Positions 31,385 to 42,799 of a DNA stretch of 64,000 nucleotides are shown piece by piece. The DNA is from Fallopia convolvulus (Eukaryota; Streptophyta; Magnoliopsida; Caryophyllales; Polygonaceae), in contig OZ024728.1 in the NCBI GenBank assembly GCA_964016875.1, positions 27,265,328 through 27,329,327 on the forward strand, read 5' to 3'. Positions within the stretch are counted from its first letter, which is position 1. Every line of letters starts with the position of its first letter. Made by a program: the position numbers and the translations under genes. The notes under the pieces were generated by a model that made no database searches, had not been told where the DNA came from, and saw only the letters and a program-made list of their open reading frames with translations.

Positions 31385-34300
31385 ATGGCGGATTTAAGAT
31401 GCCAGAAGGAATCGAGACCGATGAAGGGTTGTGGTGCAAAAAGAAAGCGTGAGGATCTGAATACAGAGAAGCAACCGTTGAAGCACCAAAGAACAGACAT
31501 GGCGAAGTCCAAACAGAGGAGGAAGGTTTCTGAACCGGCGAAGTCAAAATCAAACAAGGATGCTGAAGTGAAAAGCAAAGAGGCGAAATCACCTAAGGTC
31601 ACGATTTCTGAACCAGATCCAAATGCAGAACCAAAACATGGGAAATCAATACCAGATAAAAGGAAGTCCAAATTGACAGAGAAGACTTTTAAATCCAGTG
31701 AGATTAAGTGGAAAAAATGCACCTCCGAAACTTCCACAACCGAACCAATTTTCTTCAAAGAGAGTGTAAGTATATCGATTACCCTTTCAACCTGCATTAC
31801 CTTGAAGTTCTGAGATCTATTGTGTTAAGATGTGTGATTTGATAGAAGCTATAGTCTGATGATTGACTAGTTCGATTATCCTGTCCACACCAGAACCAAA
31901 CTATATTTGGTAGGATATAAACCATGCATCACAACAAGGTTTGTGCTTGAGCTTTATCTTATCATAAAGTTCTCTTTTCATTGTGTTAATGCAGATACAG
32001 TACAAGTATTACAATGGTGAAACATTGTATGGGAGGATAAATATTAATTCCAAGACTACATTGCTTCGCATGATTGAGAACGAGCTCACCCTTGAAAGTT
32101 GGAAAAGAATTTTGGATGGGCCATTTGGGAGGATTGTGAAAATGCCTCACCAATTGTCTTACTCTTGCCAAACTATCCATGTTGTGCTATACAAACAACT
32201 GGAAACAAAAAGGAAGTGGGAGTCATGGTATGAGGTTCGAGGCAAAGAGCTTAGGTTTTCACTGAATGAATATGTTGTAATCTCTAGTTTACTTTGTGGA
32301 GAAACCCCTGTTGTGAACACCAAAGGGGACAATACCGTGATGCAGAGATTTTTTATGTTTCAAAAACTCACATTTCAAAATTTGATTTATATGTTCACAA
32401 ATTACAAACATCCAGACAACTACAAATTCAAGATGGCACTCATGTTGATCGTGGAGGGGGTAATTCGTGGATCTGATAAGAACTGTTTGGTGAATCCTGA
32501 ATATGTGAAGTTGTTGGAGAACATGGAGACCTTCTATGCTTACCCCTGGGGTCGGGCTGGGTATGAGGAGTTGCACAAAAGTCTGACATCTGCGTTATCA
32601 TCTAGGATGAAAACTTTGTAGAAGGCAAAACTAAAGTCCACCATACCCAGGATTCCATACTCCCCTACAAGGAATGCCTCTTGTTTTTCAAGTAAATCAT
32701 GTACAATGAAAAGTTATTGTGCTTATCAGTTGTTATTATGATCTATGTGTTTGTGATAGGATATGGTACGTTTTCTTTGATTAACTATTTAATCATCACT
32801 CATATATTGATTAATAATGCAGATGTGGGTGTATGAGGCAGTGCCCAAATTTGGTCTATTGTTTGCCAAAAGGTTGAGTCCATCAGCAAGTCCCAAGGGA
32901 ATGCATTGGTTTTCCGAAGATGCTCCTGAGCACACTATATTGGATATTGCTTTAGCTGATCCAAAAAATGAAGTGAAACCAATATTGCATCCAGAAGACC
33001 GTGATGAGGAGATGCTTGTAATGGATTCTTGCTACGCTGATGAAGAGGATGATGCTCATTTTTATAAGATTATTAACAAAGCCTCTACAAGTGTGAAAGG
33101 AAAGAGGCTAGTTGCTCCAGATGCCATCCCGAGCACTTCGGATCCAGGGTCATCAGGGGTATTTTCTGGTTTAAGAGATGTGAAGAACATGTTGGAGAGT
33201 ATGGAGACGTTGGGGATCATGCAGAGGTTGCGGAGTATGGAAATCAAAATAAGAAATCTGGAGGAGTTGGCCACTAGGAATCCACATGCAAATCAGTATC
33301 GTAAAGATGATAATGAGTCTGCATTTGAGGAGTCAGACAATTCAAAGATGTCAAAAGAAGAAGAAGAAGAAGAATCAGAAGAAGAACAAAACGATGGTGA
33401 GGGAAAAGAGGAGGCGGTAGATGATGAGAAAGGGGAGGCAGAGGAACCTTATGCAAAAGATGATGGGGAAGAAATCGAAGAAGTCATTGGAGAAGAAGTT
33501 AAAAAGGGTGTGGACGAGGAAAATCAAAATGATGAGAAAGGGGATGCAGAGGAACCTTGTGCAAAAGATGAGGGGGAAGAAATCGAAGAGGTCATCGTAG
33601 AAGAAGTTAACAAAGCTGTGGACGAGGAAAATCGAAATGATTACAAGGGGGGAGAGGCTTCAAAAAATAGGGAAGTGGAAAATAATGAAGTTGAAAACAA
33701 AAAGGCGGAACACGATGCAAAGGATGCCGAGGAACAAAATGAAGAGGTTTGTCATGAAGTTGATAAGAAGGTCGAGCAAGAGGGGGATGGCAGTCCACTT
33801 GTATATGCGGTGTTATATCCTGTCAACTAGAAACATTATCTTGTCAAAATAAATTTCATCTTTCCAGTTGACAATCCCTTTATAAAAATATCCATTGCCA
33901 ATTCGTTCAGGCTGATGACTTCTGTATTGAATGCAGGAAATTGATGATGTCGTGTCGAAGATTGCAGAAGAAGCTTCCGAGGATGTTACAAAGATGAGGA
34001 TGTTCATAAGGCAGGTGATCTAGACAAGAATGATCAACCATGCATGGTAGTAGGATATGCTGTAATCTAATAAAAACATGGTGCTGCTTATTTTTTATAT
34101 GTTTCAAGTTTCGTTGAGTGTTGTAACACTTTGATATTCAACGCAGGCATGCGTTGTATATGATCCTAAGATTGCAGAAGAACGCCAGGCTTTGGGAGTG
34201 GACACTCGAGAAGGTGAGAAGGTTGGACAATCAAAGAGGAGCAAAAGGAAAAGTAAAGCTCCCATGACGGAAGGACAACAGCTTAATCGTAGGAAAAATC

Positions 34301-35422
34301 CTCCGCGTATGATGGCGGCGGAGTATACTATAGATTTAGACCGTCAACGGGTGCATAAGATTACAAAGAATTGCAATGTCACTGTTATGACAGATCTGCT
34401 ACAATGGATTGATTCTCCTAAAAGGTTAGTACATTGGATTTCTATCATGAGCTGTTTTTAGACGCACGTTCAATCTAGTAATGATGCATTTATGGCTCAG
34501 GACCCCTAAGACCCGAAGATGATTGACTGGTGTTGACTTGTCAATAACAAATTTTGTGAAAGTACTCCAACCACAAGCATGGTTAGGCAGTCAGGTACAC
34601 TGTTGAAAAAATATCATTTTATCTTTCACCGACAAAGCCTAACCGAAGTGGCCCACAAGGTTTTGTTGACTTGCTTGTAATTGCAGGAAATGGAGGAGAT
34701 TTGTGCCTTCCTTCGTAAGTGAGTGGTGGAAAACTACGACAAATGTCATAATAAGGTGATTTTAGACACATTTTGGAGTGGCTTCTTGAGGAGACTTCAG
34801 CTGTCACATAAAAAAACTGGAACAATAGCATTTGAGGATCCTATTATGATGAAATAATTTAAAGGAGAAATGTCGTAGTTACATGGGAAGAGTTGGGTTG
34901 AAGCTGATGAAATACTTGTTCCATACAACATCGACAATCACCACTAGATAGCTCCCCAAATCGACTTGAAGGAATGGTGCGTTAATGTGTACGACAATAA
35001 TGTTGATCTGGTTGATGACAAAGGACTACATGATCAGCTTTTGCAGGTATTATGGCTAGTTCCTCTGCTCATGAACCAATATTTGCCGCTTGCCATAAAA
35101 TACTGATATCTGAGGAATGGCAAATAATTTCCTTGGAATCGGGACCCTAAGTTGAGCCAGAACAAACGTAGGTATGTACCACCATGAGTCAGGACTATGT
35201 TTTTTATTTTTTGTTTTTTTGCTCTATGCCACCAAGACAACTTCTTACAACTACGTACTACATAGTATTGCTACTAATTCGTGTGTGAATTTATGTAGTG
35301 GGGATTGCGGAGTGTTTTCTGCAAAACACATGGAGCTTCTGAGCATCGGGAAATCGCTCTCCTCTATGAATGATAGACAAGTTGACCGATACAGGTTTGA
35401 GATTGCGCACAACATTTTCAGG
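31385..35422 (+). pseudogene. DUF1985/Ulp1-type (C48) transposon-encoded protease gene
   Basis: Exon 1 (31385-31767) encodes a Lys-rich basic N-terminus and ends at a GTAAGT donor. The next exon (about 31996-32621) resembles DUF1985: FGRIVKMPHQLSYSCQTIHV ... ELRFSLNEYVVISSLLCGET. The exon at 32823-33830 begins MWVYEAVPKFGLLFAKRL and carries an acidic tail with a 35-residue repeat (EAEEPYAKDDGEEIEEVI and EPCAKDEGEEIEEVI units, 33430-33640). C-terminal exons hold the protease triad: PYNIDNHH then TAG then IA (His region, 34925-34955), VNVYDNN (Asp), SGDCGVFSAKHMELL (Cys, 35300-35340). In-frame TGA, TAA and two TAG codons between 34718 and 34950 disable it. Kaonashi-type Mutator elements carry such ORFs; terminal inverted repeats were not found by eye. 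Confidence 0.65.
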
Positions 35423-35474
35423 TGAGTTTGGGAAACAGCCTCTTAGCAGAGTACATCATCAATGAATGTGTGTT

Positions 35475-35929
35475 TGAAGTAAAACAAGCCTCTGTTTTCT
35501 CTTGAACTTGAGACAGAATTGAAGAAAATGAATCACACAGATGTTTGTCCAATAACGTTTACTTTGAATTGAACAAAGGATTTCCAACAAACCTAATTTC
35601 TGTTTACACAACATCACACATTTATACTACACAACAACAACCAACAACTGCCATTTAACTTCTCTTAATGATAGTTAAACAACCACCCAAGCGCCAGTTA
35701 ACTGACTGCAATCAACTAACTTAGGCGCTAGTTTTCTTTGACTTAAAACACACGACAACACATAACACTAATTATCTTCTAATGTTATGACATGACTTTT
35801 ACTTAAACAACATACATACATCTAATGATAGCAACTTATACTTAATAACATACACTAACTTCTGCATTATACTTATGACAGATTCTTAAAACTTAATAAC
35901 AGATTCATAAACTAAGTTTAAACCTAACA
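35475..35929 (-). mobile_element. Solo LTR, 455 bp, with GTGTT target-site duplication
   Basis: On the minus strand it runs TGTTAGGTTTAAACTTAG to ...GCTTGTTTTACTTCA, TG...CA. GTGTT flanks both ends (35470-35474 and 35930-35934). AGTATAAATG (minus strand, about 35628) is a plausible TATA box. Size, ends and 5-bp duplication fit a Ty1/copia-type solo LTR. Confidence 0.8.
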
Positions 35930-36189
35930 GTGTTTCACTAGGGCTACACATTTTGTGTTCGATCTTGTGTAATTGACAATTTTAGTTATTTTGTGATGGA
36001 TGAATCATAGTGACAATAACACTTATATGCTAATTTGATGAATGCACATTGATACCCAGAATTCACATAAAAGAACCATGACATGATATATCCAGGAAGT
36101 TGAGATGACGAAAAACAATAAACCAACATATGGAATTTAACATTAAGACAAGTTATAGCATCACAGGTGTTACTAATTACACAAGACAT

Positions 36190-36500
36190 GATATTTCAAT
36201 TCATGTGTCATGATAGGAAATCCTCTAGCTAATCATAACACAAAATATCACCAGTGCTAATAACTACCCATAGACAATCAACATGTTATATCATGTAGCA
36301 TGATTGGAAATCTTCTATACCAAAAAATATCACCAGTGCCAACAACCACCCATTACTAATCATAAGACAGGATATATCACTTAGCATTCCAGGAAATCTT
36401 CTAGCTAATTAGAACACAATATCTCCTGTGCCAACAATTAATTGCACATAGCTAATCCATAACACAGAAATATCCCAAAGTGCCAACAAAAAGATACTAA
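36190..36500. repeat. Degenerate tandem repeat, about three ~95-bp units
   Basis: The string GGAAATCCTCTAGCTAATCA, then AACACAAAATATCACCAGTG, recurs as GGAAATCTTCTATACC... and GGAAATCTTCTAGCTAATTA... with drift. It lies in the 3' flank of the F-box-type gene. Confidence 0.55.
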
Positions 36501-36539
36501 TTACCACAGAAGGAGTGCACATTGAAGAACCTTCAATCT

Positions 36540-37550
36540 TCACTGGAAAAAGGGAGGGAAATATAGGCTATCCACATCCTCGAACACCAATACAGTACCT
36601 AGCGCCACATTTTCCTTCCAGTGGCTGATTCCAGTTTTGAAGTCGTAGAGCGTCAGATGCCCACTTGTCCGTGCAAAAACCTTAAGACTGTTGTCTGGAC
36701 CCATCAACCCATACACTTTGCTTGTTGCAGGGTAAAGATCAAACCTTATCATTTCAACCCACTCCCCCTCCATCCACCCCAATACATGAACTGTCTCAGG
36801 AGATTTGTCATCACTCGAACGAACAAGCAACAGTTTTCCTTCCCAATTGCAAAGCCCAGTATAATAATCCTCTTCCTTCTCGTCCTCCTCCGGCTCCGGA
36901 GGCATCGGAATGAAGCCAAAACTTTCTTCCACAAAGTCAAATGTCAAAACAGCATGGGACCCATTGGCACAAGACCCTTGCCAGTGACAAACCCGTCCTA
37001 TCAATACACCGTGACAACAGTCGCAGGGAAGCCAACCCCTCATATTCTCCGGTTTAAAGATGGTATAGGCCCCTTTGTCTTGTGAGACAAGAACACCCAA
37101 CGTCCCATCCTCTTTCTCGTCGGTCATATATAAATTGAGTACAATCAACTTAAAACGAAAGTTATCATCTGGGTTGACCCAGAAACCAGTGCAACAATAG
37201 CGTATTAGCATTTTATCCTAAGTATAATCCCCTAAGGGCTGTGTTGAAACATTAAACAACTTATTCATTGCCAAATTCACCACAATAAAGAAGTTCAATG
37301 ATTGATTGAAATAGCACCTGACGCCCTTGTCACAGCCCCAGAAGTGGAGGCTTCTATACTTTGTTTGCCGCTCATTGAACGTTTCCTCCTCTGGTGGTAT
37401 ATTGTGGGGTTTAACATCGATCCACTTTGCCACACACCCTCTTTGATATTCAACACAGAATTGTGGATTTTGGAGAGACATGTGCTCTTGCTTGAAGTAA
37501 TCGGAGTCGATCACCCGTTGGTAAACGGATGGCAACCAGAACCAAGACAT
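36540..37550 (-). pseudogene. F-box-associated-domain protein gene with one in-frame stop
   Basis: The first ORF starts MSWFWLPSVYQRVIDSDYF (37550), similar to the end of an F-box (xxSWxxLIxSxxF), with the first F-box helices missing. It ends at TAG (37215-37217); the same frame reopens at 37211 and runs 223 residues: FRFKLIVLNLYMTDEKEDG, GVLIGRVCHWQGSCANGSHA, VLTFDFVEESFGFIPMPPEP, LLVRSSDDKSPETVHVLGWM, FQ end. Beta-strand spacing and 'VLTFDFVEESF' fit an F-box-associated interaction domain (SCF substrate-binding type). Possibly a gene with a single recent TAG, but the missing F-box start suggests a pseudogene. Not closely related to the array at 48-56 kb. Confidence 0.6.
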
Positions 37551-37961
37551 CTTGAGGAAAGTAGTCCGACATTGTTGAAGTTCGTTGAATAGTAAACCTC
37601 AGTTCAGTGAAGGAGGTGAACAGACACTTTTGGAAATGAAAATTCTATATCAAGTATATATAGGCATGCGTTGCACGTGTAATATCGTGCAACAAAAAGG
37701 ACTTCCCACAAAAATAAAGGAAAAATGGAAAAAAAAATTGAGTGAATCTTCACGAAGAAGATATTGTGGACTAACGACTTTGAACAATTGGATTTTGGAG
37801 GATTCCGCGTCAGTTTTTTGCGGAGAAGGGGAGTTAATGACATGATTAAAATATTGTTTGTTTGGGTGTTTGAGATTTGGGTTCATTTAATAAAGTATGT
37901 TTAAAAATATTTATCTAAAGTTTAATTTATTAAGATTATTATTGTAGCATGTATAAGTGTA

Positions 37962-38342
37962 TCTAACCTACATGTAAATTTGTATTTTTTTACATTCAAT
38001 GCTTTAAATTTAAAGCATTCAATTGTCTCCTCTAGACTTAATATCATACATATCTTATGTACTCTAACTTAGACTCTTGACCTTCCACACATAATATTTA
38101 CTTAATATTATACATCAATCATAAATTAATTATTTAGAAAACCTATATTTTTATAGGTTCTCTAAATAATTGAATGTCAATTGTAAATATATGCGATAAC
38201 TTATATGTAAAAAAGATATACAACTTAAAAAACTTCATTGATGGAATATAATATTTGAAAAAAAAAATAAACACGTAAGCATGTAAAAAAGAATTTAAAT
38301 AGAATTATTAACCCGTGCATTTGCACGGGCATATACTTCTAG
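37962..38342 (+). mobile_element. Short non-autonomous Helitron, copy 1
   Basis: It begins TCTAACCTACATG after an A and ends with the hairpin CCCGTGCATTTGCACGGG (38312-38329), 9 nt, then CTAG followed by T. This is the 5'-TC / 3' hairpin-CTRR pattern with A-T insertion typical of Helitrons. It also contains a long imperfect inverted repeat around 38131-38172 (TAGAAAACCTATA / TATAGGTTCTCTA). No Rep/helicase ORF. Confidence 0.75.
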
Positions 38343-38391
38343 TAACTAGGTAAAGATATATAAAGCTAATTGATTAGGGCTAATAAATAAA
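38343..38391. repeat. 49-bp spacer duplicated with the Helitron
   Basis: TAACTAGGTAAAGATATATA then AAGCTAATTGATTAGGGCTA then ATAAATAAA follows Helitron copy 1 and is repeated identically after copy 2 (38765-38813). The repeating unit is therefore 430 bp, Helitron plus spacer. Confidence 0.85.
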
Positions 38392-38764
38392 TCTAACCTA
38401 CTTGTAAATTTGTATTTTTTTACATTCAATGCTTTGAATTTAAAGCATTCAATTGTCTCCTATAGACTTAATATCATACATATCTTACATACTCTAACTT
38501 ACACTCTTGACCTTCCGCACATAATATTTACTTAATATTATACATCAATCATAAATTAATTATTTAGAAAACCTATATTTTTATAGGTTTTCTAAATAAT
38601 TGAATGTCAACTGTAAATTTATGTGATAACTTATATGTAAAAAAGATATACAACTTAAAAAACATCATTGATGGAATATAATATTTGAAAAAATACGTAA
38701 ACATGTAAAAAAGAATTTAAATAGAATTATTAACCTGTGCATTTGCACGGGCATATACTTCTAG
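38392..38764 (+). mobile_element. Short non-autonomous Helitron, copy 2
   Basis: Same TC start (TCTAACCTACTTG) and CTAG end as copy 1, about 94% similar by eye. The terminal hairpin has one mismatch (CCTGTGC / GCACGGG). The internal inverted repeat TAGAAAACCTATA / TATAGGTTTTCTA is perfect here. Confidence 0.75.
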
Positions 38765-38813
38765 TAACTAGGTAAAGATATATAAAGCTAATTGATTAGG
38801 GCTAATAAATAAA

Positions 38814-39893
38814 ATAATAAGTAAAGTTGTTGTGCAAATCAATAATTCTAAAAGCAAGCAACATTAACAAACACAACAAAATTGATACATCATAACATGC
38901 TATTTTAACAAAGATGGGTTGGGTCTATAGAGTTGTCAAAGGCTGCCTTAACCCGCTAACCCGGCCCGAACCGCCCGAATATTTTTGGGTGAAGAACTGA
39001 AAATTTTTAACCAGAAAGCCGTAATAAATCGAACTCGATAGAACCCGAAACCCGTTGGGTTGAGCGATTTAGTATATTTATAGAATTTTTAAAATTTATT
39101 TTGAACATTATCTCTCTATTTATTACTCCCTCCGTCGTTTTATTTTTTGACACAAGATTTAAGAAAAAATTAACCAAACTCAAAAATGTAATTGTTTTAT
39201 AAATTTTACCATTCATCACCTTTTTCAACCAATGGATGAATGAAAAAAATAACCCAATGTATGGAATTTAACATTAAGACAAGAACCCACACAATTTAAA
39301 TTTTAGTTTCATTTGCTTGTATAATTGATCATGTAAACGAGTTGTTCACGAATTTGTCTCTCGAATAAACTAAATGAACCAATCACAAACAAGATTTAAA
39401 CGAACCAATTTTCATTTGTACGCGAGTAAGCTCGAGCTCGGTGAACATTTAAATGAACCAAGCACAAACAAGATTTTAAGCTCGAACCAAGCTCGCGTTC
39501 GATCTCAAGCTCTTTTATTTTTAACCGAGCCGAGCTTGAGCAACGCAAAGAAAAAAAAGTTAATTTTAAAAGAAGAAAAAAAGTTATTTTAGGATAAAAA
39601 ACTACATACTTCTAAAAGCAACATTAACAAACACAACAAAATACATCATACTTCTAAAAGGGAAATGCAAATCCATAATTCTAAAAGCAACATCAACAAA
39701 ATACATCATAAAATGCTAATTTAACAAAGATGGGTTGGGGTTCGTTGCATCCTCAAAGATAATACAAACACTGAAACCATTAACATAAATCAGAGTTCAT
39801 CCACAATCTAATGGTCAAACATCCATAGATTCCATACAACCCGCTAGCTTAGCTTTCCCCAGGTTTAGGGTTCTTTGCATCCTCCAGCTCACA
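38814..39893. other. AT-rich non-coding DNA with MITE debris
   Basis: No gene. TAGAGTTGTCAAAGGC at 38930 followed by AACCCGGCCCGAACC resembles one end of a hAT-type MITE like that at 43455, but no partner end is seen. A segment near 39255-39282 (ATGGAATTTAACATTAAGAC) is shared with 36131-36155. Stretches of CGAGCTCGG / AAGCTCG lie at 39430-39535. Confidence 0.4.
39123..39240 (+). mobile_element. Truncated Stowaway-type MITE
   Basis: TACTCCCTCCGTCGTTTTAT at 39123 is the classic Stowaway terminal sequence next to a TA. No opposite end (ACGGAGGGAGTA) is visible downstream, so only one end remains. Confidence 0.55.
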
Positions 39894-40241
39894 TCACAGC
39901 TTAAGGACCGTACGGCGCAAATCCTTGAGTTCGCTACATAAATCTTTGATGATTTTCAGCAACCACTTCGCAAGGTAGTCGTCGCATACTGAACCAATTA
40001 AGTCAAGTTCTTGATCCAAAGCATCCTCCGCCGCTTCAGCTTCTCCCCGAAAATGATGCTCATATTTCCTGAAATCCCCGCTTTGATAGCTCCCCGAAGA
40101 ATCTAACATTCTCGCTGAACAGAAACCTGTTCTCAACAGATTCAACATTCGTGCTATAACATACCATAAACTATGAGCAGAATGCACACGCCTTTTTGAA
40201 TAGCTTTGGGCAATAAGAGCGCATAGTTGTTGAGCACACAT
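39894..40241 (-). CDS. Small unrecognised ORF, 115 aa
   Basis: The C-terminal ~70 residues, from an internal Met (MLDSSGSYQSGDFRKYEHHF), are hydrophilic and look helical, ending LKIIKDLCSELKDLRRTVLK. A plausible acceptor (CTGTTGAGAACAG, minus strand, about 40131) just upstream suggests this part could be a separate exon. No domain recognised. Could be a relic. Confidence 0.3.
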   Translation of the reverse strand: MCAQQLCALIAQSYSKRRVHSAHSLWYVIARMLNLLRTGFCSARMLDSSGSYQSGDFRKYEHHFRGEAEAAEDALDQELDLIGSVCDDYLAKWLLKIIKDLCSELKDLRRTVLKL

Positions 40242-40460
40242 TCAACATTATTATCTTAGCACAAGCACATATATGCAAACGATAGGTCCTATTTTAGTTT
40301 GTACATAACACATTCAACAATAGTTTCTTATCATAAACCCATTTATTCGAAAACATGTTCTGTTTCAACACATTGAACATGATATTCTAAGCACAACCAC
40401 ATATATGCAAAGATAGGTCCCTACTTCTGGTTTGTACACAAGACATTCAACATTACCTCT
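40230..40460. repeat. Imperfect tandem duplication (~140 bp)
   Basis: ACAAGCACATATATGCAAAC ... GATAGGTCC ... TTGTACATAACACATTCAAC at 40261-40318 recurs as ACAACCACATATATGCAAAG ... at 40394-40458. Confidence 0.6.
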
Positions 40461-40843
40461 TTCCTCAACTGGAACACAACCACACATGAACAAGCTCCCA
40501 ACCTATTAGAGGGATTGGAACCTACAACACACAAATGAAGGATTTACAACACCATTAAGGAGTCAAATGATAGATGATATGAGATGAAATGGGAGAGTTT
40601 TAGTAGGAGGAGAGCCTTTACAAGTGATAAAACTGAGAGTGGAGAAGAACCTACAGGGTAACTACAAGCATAAGTTAAGGACCTTATATAGGAGAGAGGG
40701 GAACTAGGGTTTTCATTCAACCATGCCTAACAAAACGGACAAGGGTGCTTCCTATGGCAACAACTAACACCAACAAACCTCACTCTAATACCAGAAATTA
40801 ATTACAGCTGCAGAACACACTTTAACTTCAGTCAAAAGATTCC

Positions 40844-41800
40844 CAAACAAGACATATTCTGTGGTCCCCAAAAACTGATGTCGACCCCACAAACAACATA
40901 CAAATTCTCAAATGAACTACATCCCCAAAGATTCCCAAAAGAAGTCATCTTGTGGACCACATAAATCTGACACTTACAACTTTCAACTACATCACCCAAA
41001 CACAAGTAATTTAATAGTATGATGACAAAACTTCTAACTACAAAAGTTCCACAAACACTAGGACAGAGTGGGCCATGCATATAAGCAGAAACAACTAAAC
41101 CAAGTCTGAAAAGTAGATTGACGAATACAAACCGACATAGACACCAACAATAAATAGTAAAACAATATTAGCAAACTTACAGTTAAGCACTGTTGAATTT
41201 CAATGCACAAAACCATGTCCCCTTGTGAATCTGCAACACGAAAAAAATCTGCAAACAAGACATATTCTGTGGCCCTCACAAACTGATGTGGACCCCACAA
41301 ACAACATATAAATCACCAAATGAACTACATCCCCAAAGATTCCCAAAATAAGACATCATGTGGACCACATAAATCTGACACTTGCAACTTTAGGGAAAGC
41401 AAACACTTTCATCTACATCACCCAAACACATGTAATTTAATAGTATGATGACAAAACAAAGTTGAACTGTACTACAAAAGTTCCACAAACACTTTCATCT
41501 ACTTGCAACTTCAAGGACATGGCATATAAGCAGAAACAGCTAAACCAAGTCTGAAAAGTAGATTGATGAATACAAACCGACAAAGACACCAACCATAAAT
41601 AGTAAAACAATATAACAAAAGGGTTGTTGAGTGTTGGGCTCCTGAAGTTGCATGAAATTGCAGCAAACAAACACACCTACAGTAGAACTTGAAAACACAC
41701 AACTTACTAAAATTAGGTAGAAAACATACAGTTAAGCATTCTAAACTTCAATGCACAAAACCATGTCCCCTTGTTAATCCGCAACAAGAGAAAAAACATG
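40844..41800. repeat. 408-bp tandem duplication downstream of the Myb/SANT-like gene
   Basis: CAAACAAGACATATTCTGTG starts unit 1 at 40844 and unit 2 at 41252. The units stay collinear through GACCACATAAATCTGACACT, CAAGTCTGAAAAGTAGATTG and CAATGCACAAAACCATGTCC, with a 100-150 bp insertion in unit 2. No coding potential recognised. Confidence 0.75.
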
Positions 41801-41812
41801 CCTTGTAACCTA

Positions 41813-42692
41813 CTAATCATCTTCCAAATCGTCGTTCTCCCAGGAAGCTTTTCCAACTGCTGAATGCATGTTGTCCACGACCTCATCATCCTCCTCCCTA
41901 GGACAAGAGTCCTCACTACTCACATCAATGATGTCGGGTTGGCCTTCCTTGAAAATCTGATCCCACAGCGAACTTATTTCTGGGTCTAGCCCAGATTCCC
42001 GGAACTCCTTACATTTAGGGCAAACCTGTAATATAAGTAATGAGAATACGGCTACAACGTGAAGATAGACATTGCACTATTCATTATACTATTACGGATA
42101 TATTGATTATTATTATTCAATAACACGTATAGTTTGTTTAGTCTGTTATATGATGTATAATTGTTAGCTTTATCATAGGAGAATATATTCTACTCTAGGG
42201 TGTGTTATTCTACATTATCTCTGTGGAAGTATCTCTGAATTCAATCCATACAAACACGGCAGTTTCATATTTGCTAATTGACTATATACTTAGCATAACA
42301 ACCCAAAACATATCTAGTCCACATTACAAAGTCACAAAGTGAGCATGAAAACTTTTCTAGTATTCGATGGGACTATCTAGGGAACTTACCTCGATCATCC
42401 GTTGCCACCATGTGTCATCCCCGATGAATCGGCCAGTGGACAGGTCCCATGCATCATTGCCTCCTAGAGCTTTGAGGGAACACCAAGTACGCCACTTTGA
42501 CTGGTGGTCCTCTAGTTTGAATATCAGTTCCGAGGGGACCATCATAATACTAGTTTGGAGCCCAAACATCTTGGAAGTCTCCCACCATGATATACGCTCT
42601 TCCAAAGGAAGGTGAGCCTTGCTCTTGGCATGTCGAACAATGGTTAGGAATATGTTATCCCAATCCTTCTTCCATTGCTGAATCCTACACAT
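41813..42692 (-). CDS. Myb/SANT-like domain protein (two visible exons)
   Basis: The exon at 42390-42692 follows a TTACAG acceptor and reads MCRIQQWKKDWDNIFLTIVR, then LEERISWWETSKMFGLQTS, then GGNDAWDLSTGRFIGDDTWW, ending QRMIE at a CGAG/GTAAGT donor. The exon at 41813-42025 continues in frame: VCPKCKEFRESGLDPEISSL, WDQIFKEG, an acidic tail, then TAG. The pattern (GWDxxTGxIxADDxWWxxxIxxxP, KFRxxGL, LxxIF) fits the Myb/SANT-like DNA-binding domain (PF12776) found in L10-interacting-MYB-like proteins and Harbinger-associated proteins. The true first exon is not identified; the Met at 42692 may be internal. No lesion is seen in these exons. Confidence 0.6.
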
Positions 42693-42799
42693 CTGTAATC
42701 CATGTAAAACCAGTAAGTAACGTGTATGTACTAAAGCATAAGCACATAGGGTTTCACACTTGGAAGTAAGAATAGGACATGAAAGCAAGCAAGTGAGCT

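Noticed and set aside
33300..33760. Acidic Glu-rich protein segment as a separate gene such as a nucleolin or HMG-like protein
   Set aside because: It is continuous with the DUF1985-type exon (MWVYEAVPKFG...) and belongs to that transposon protein.
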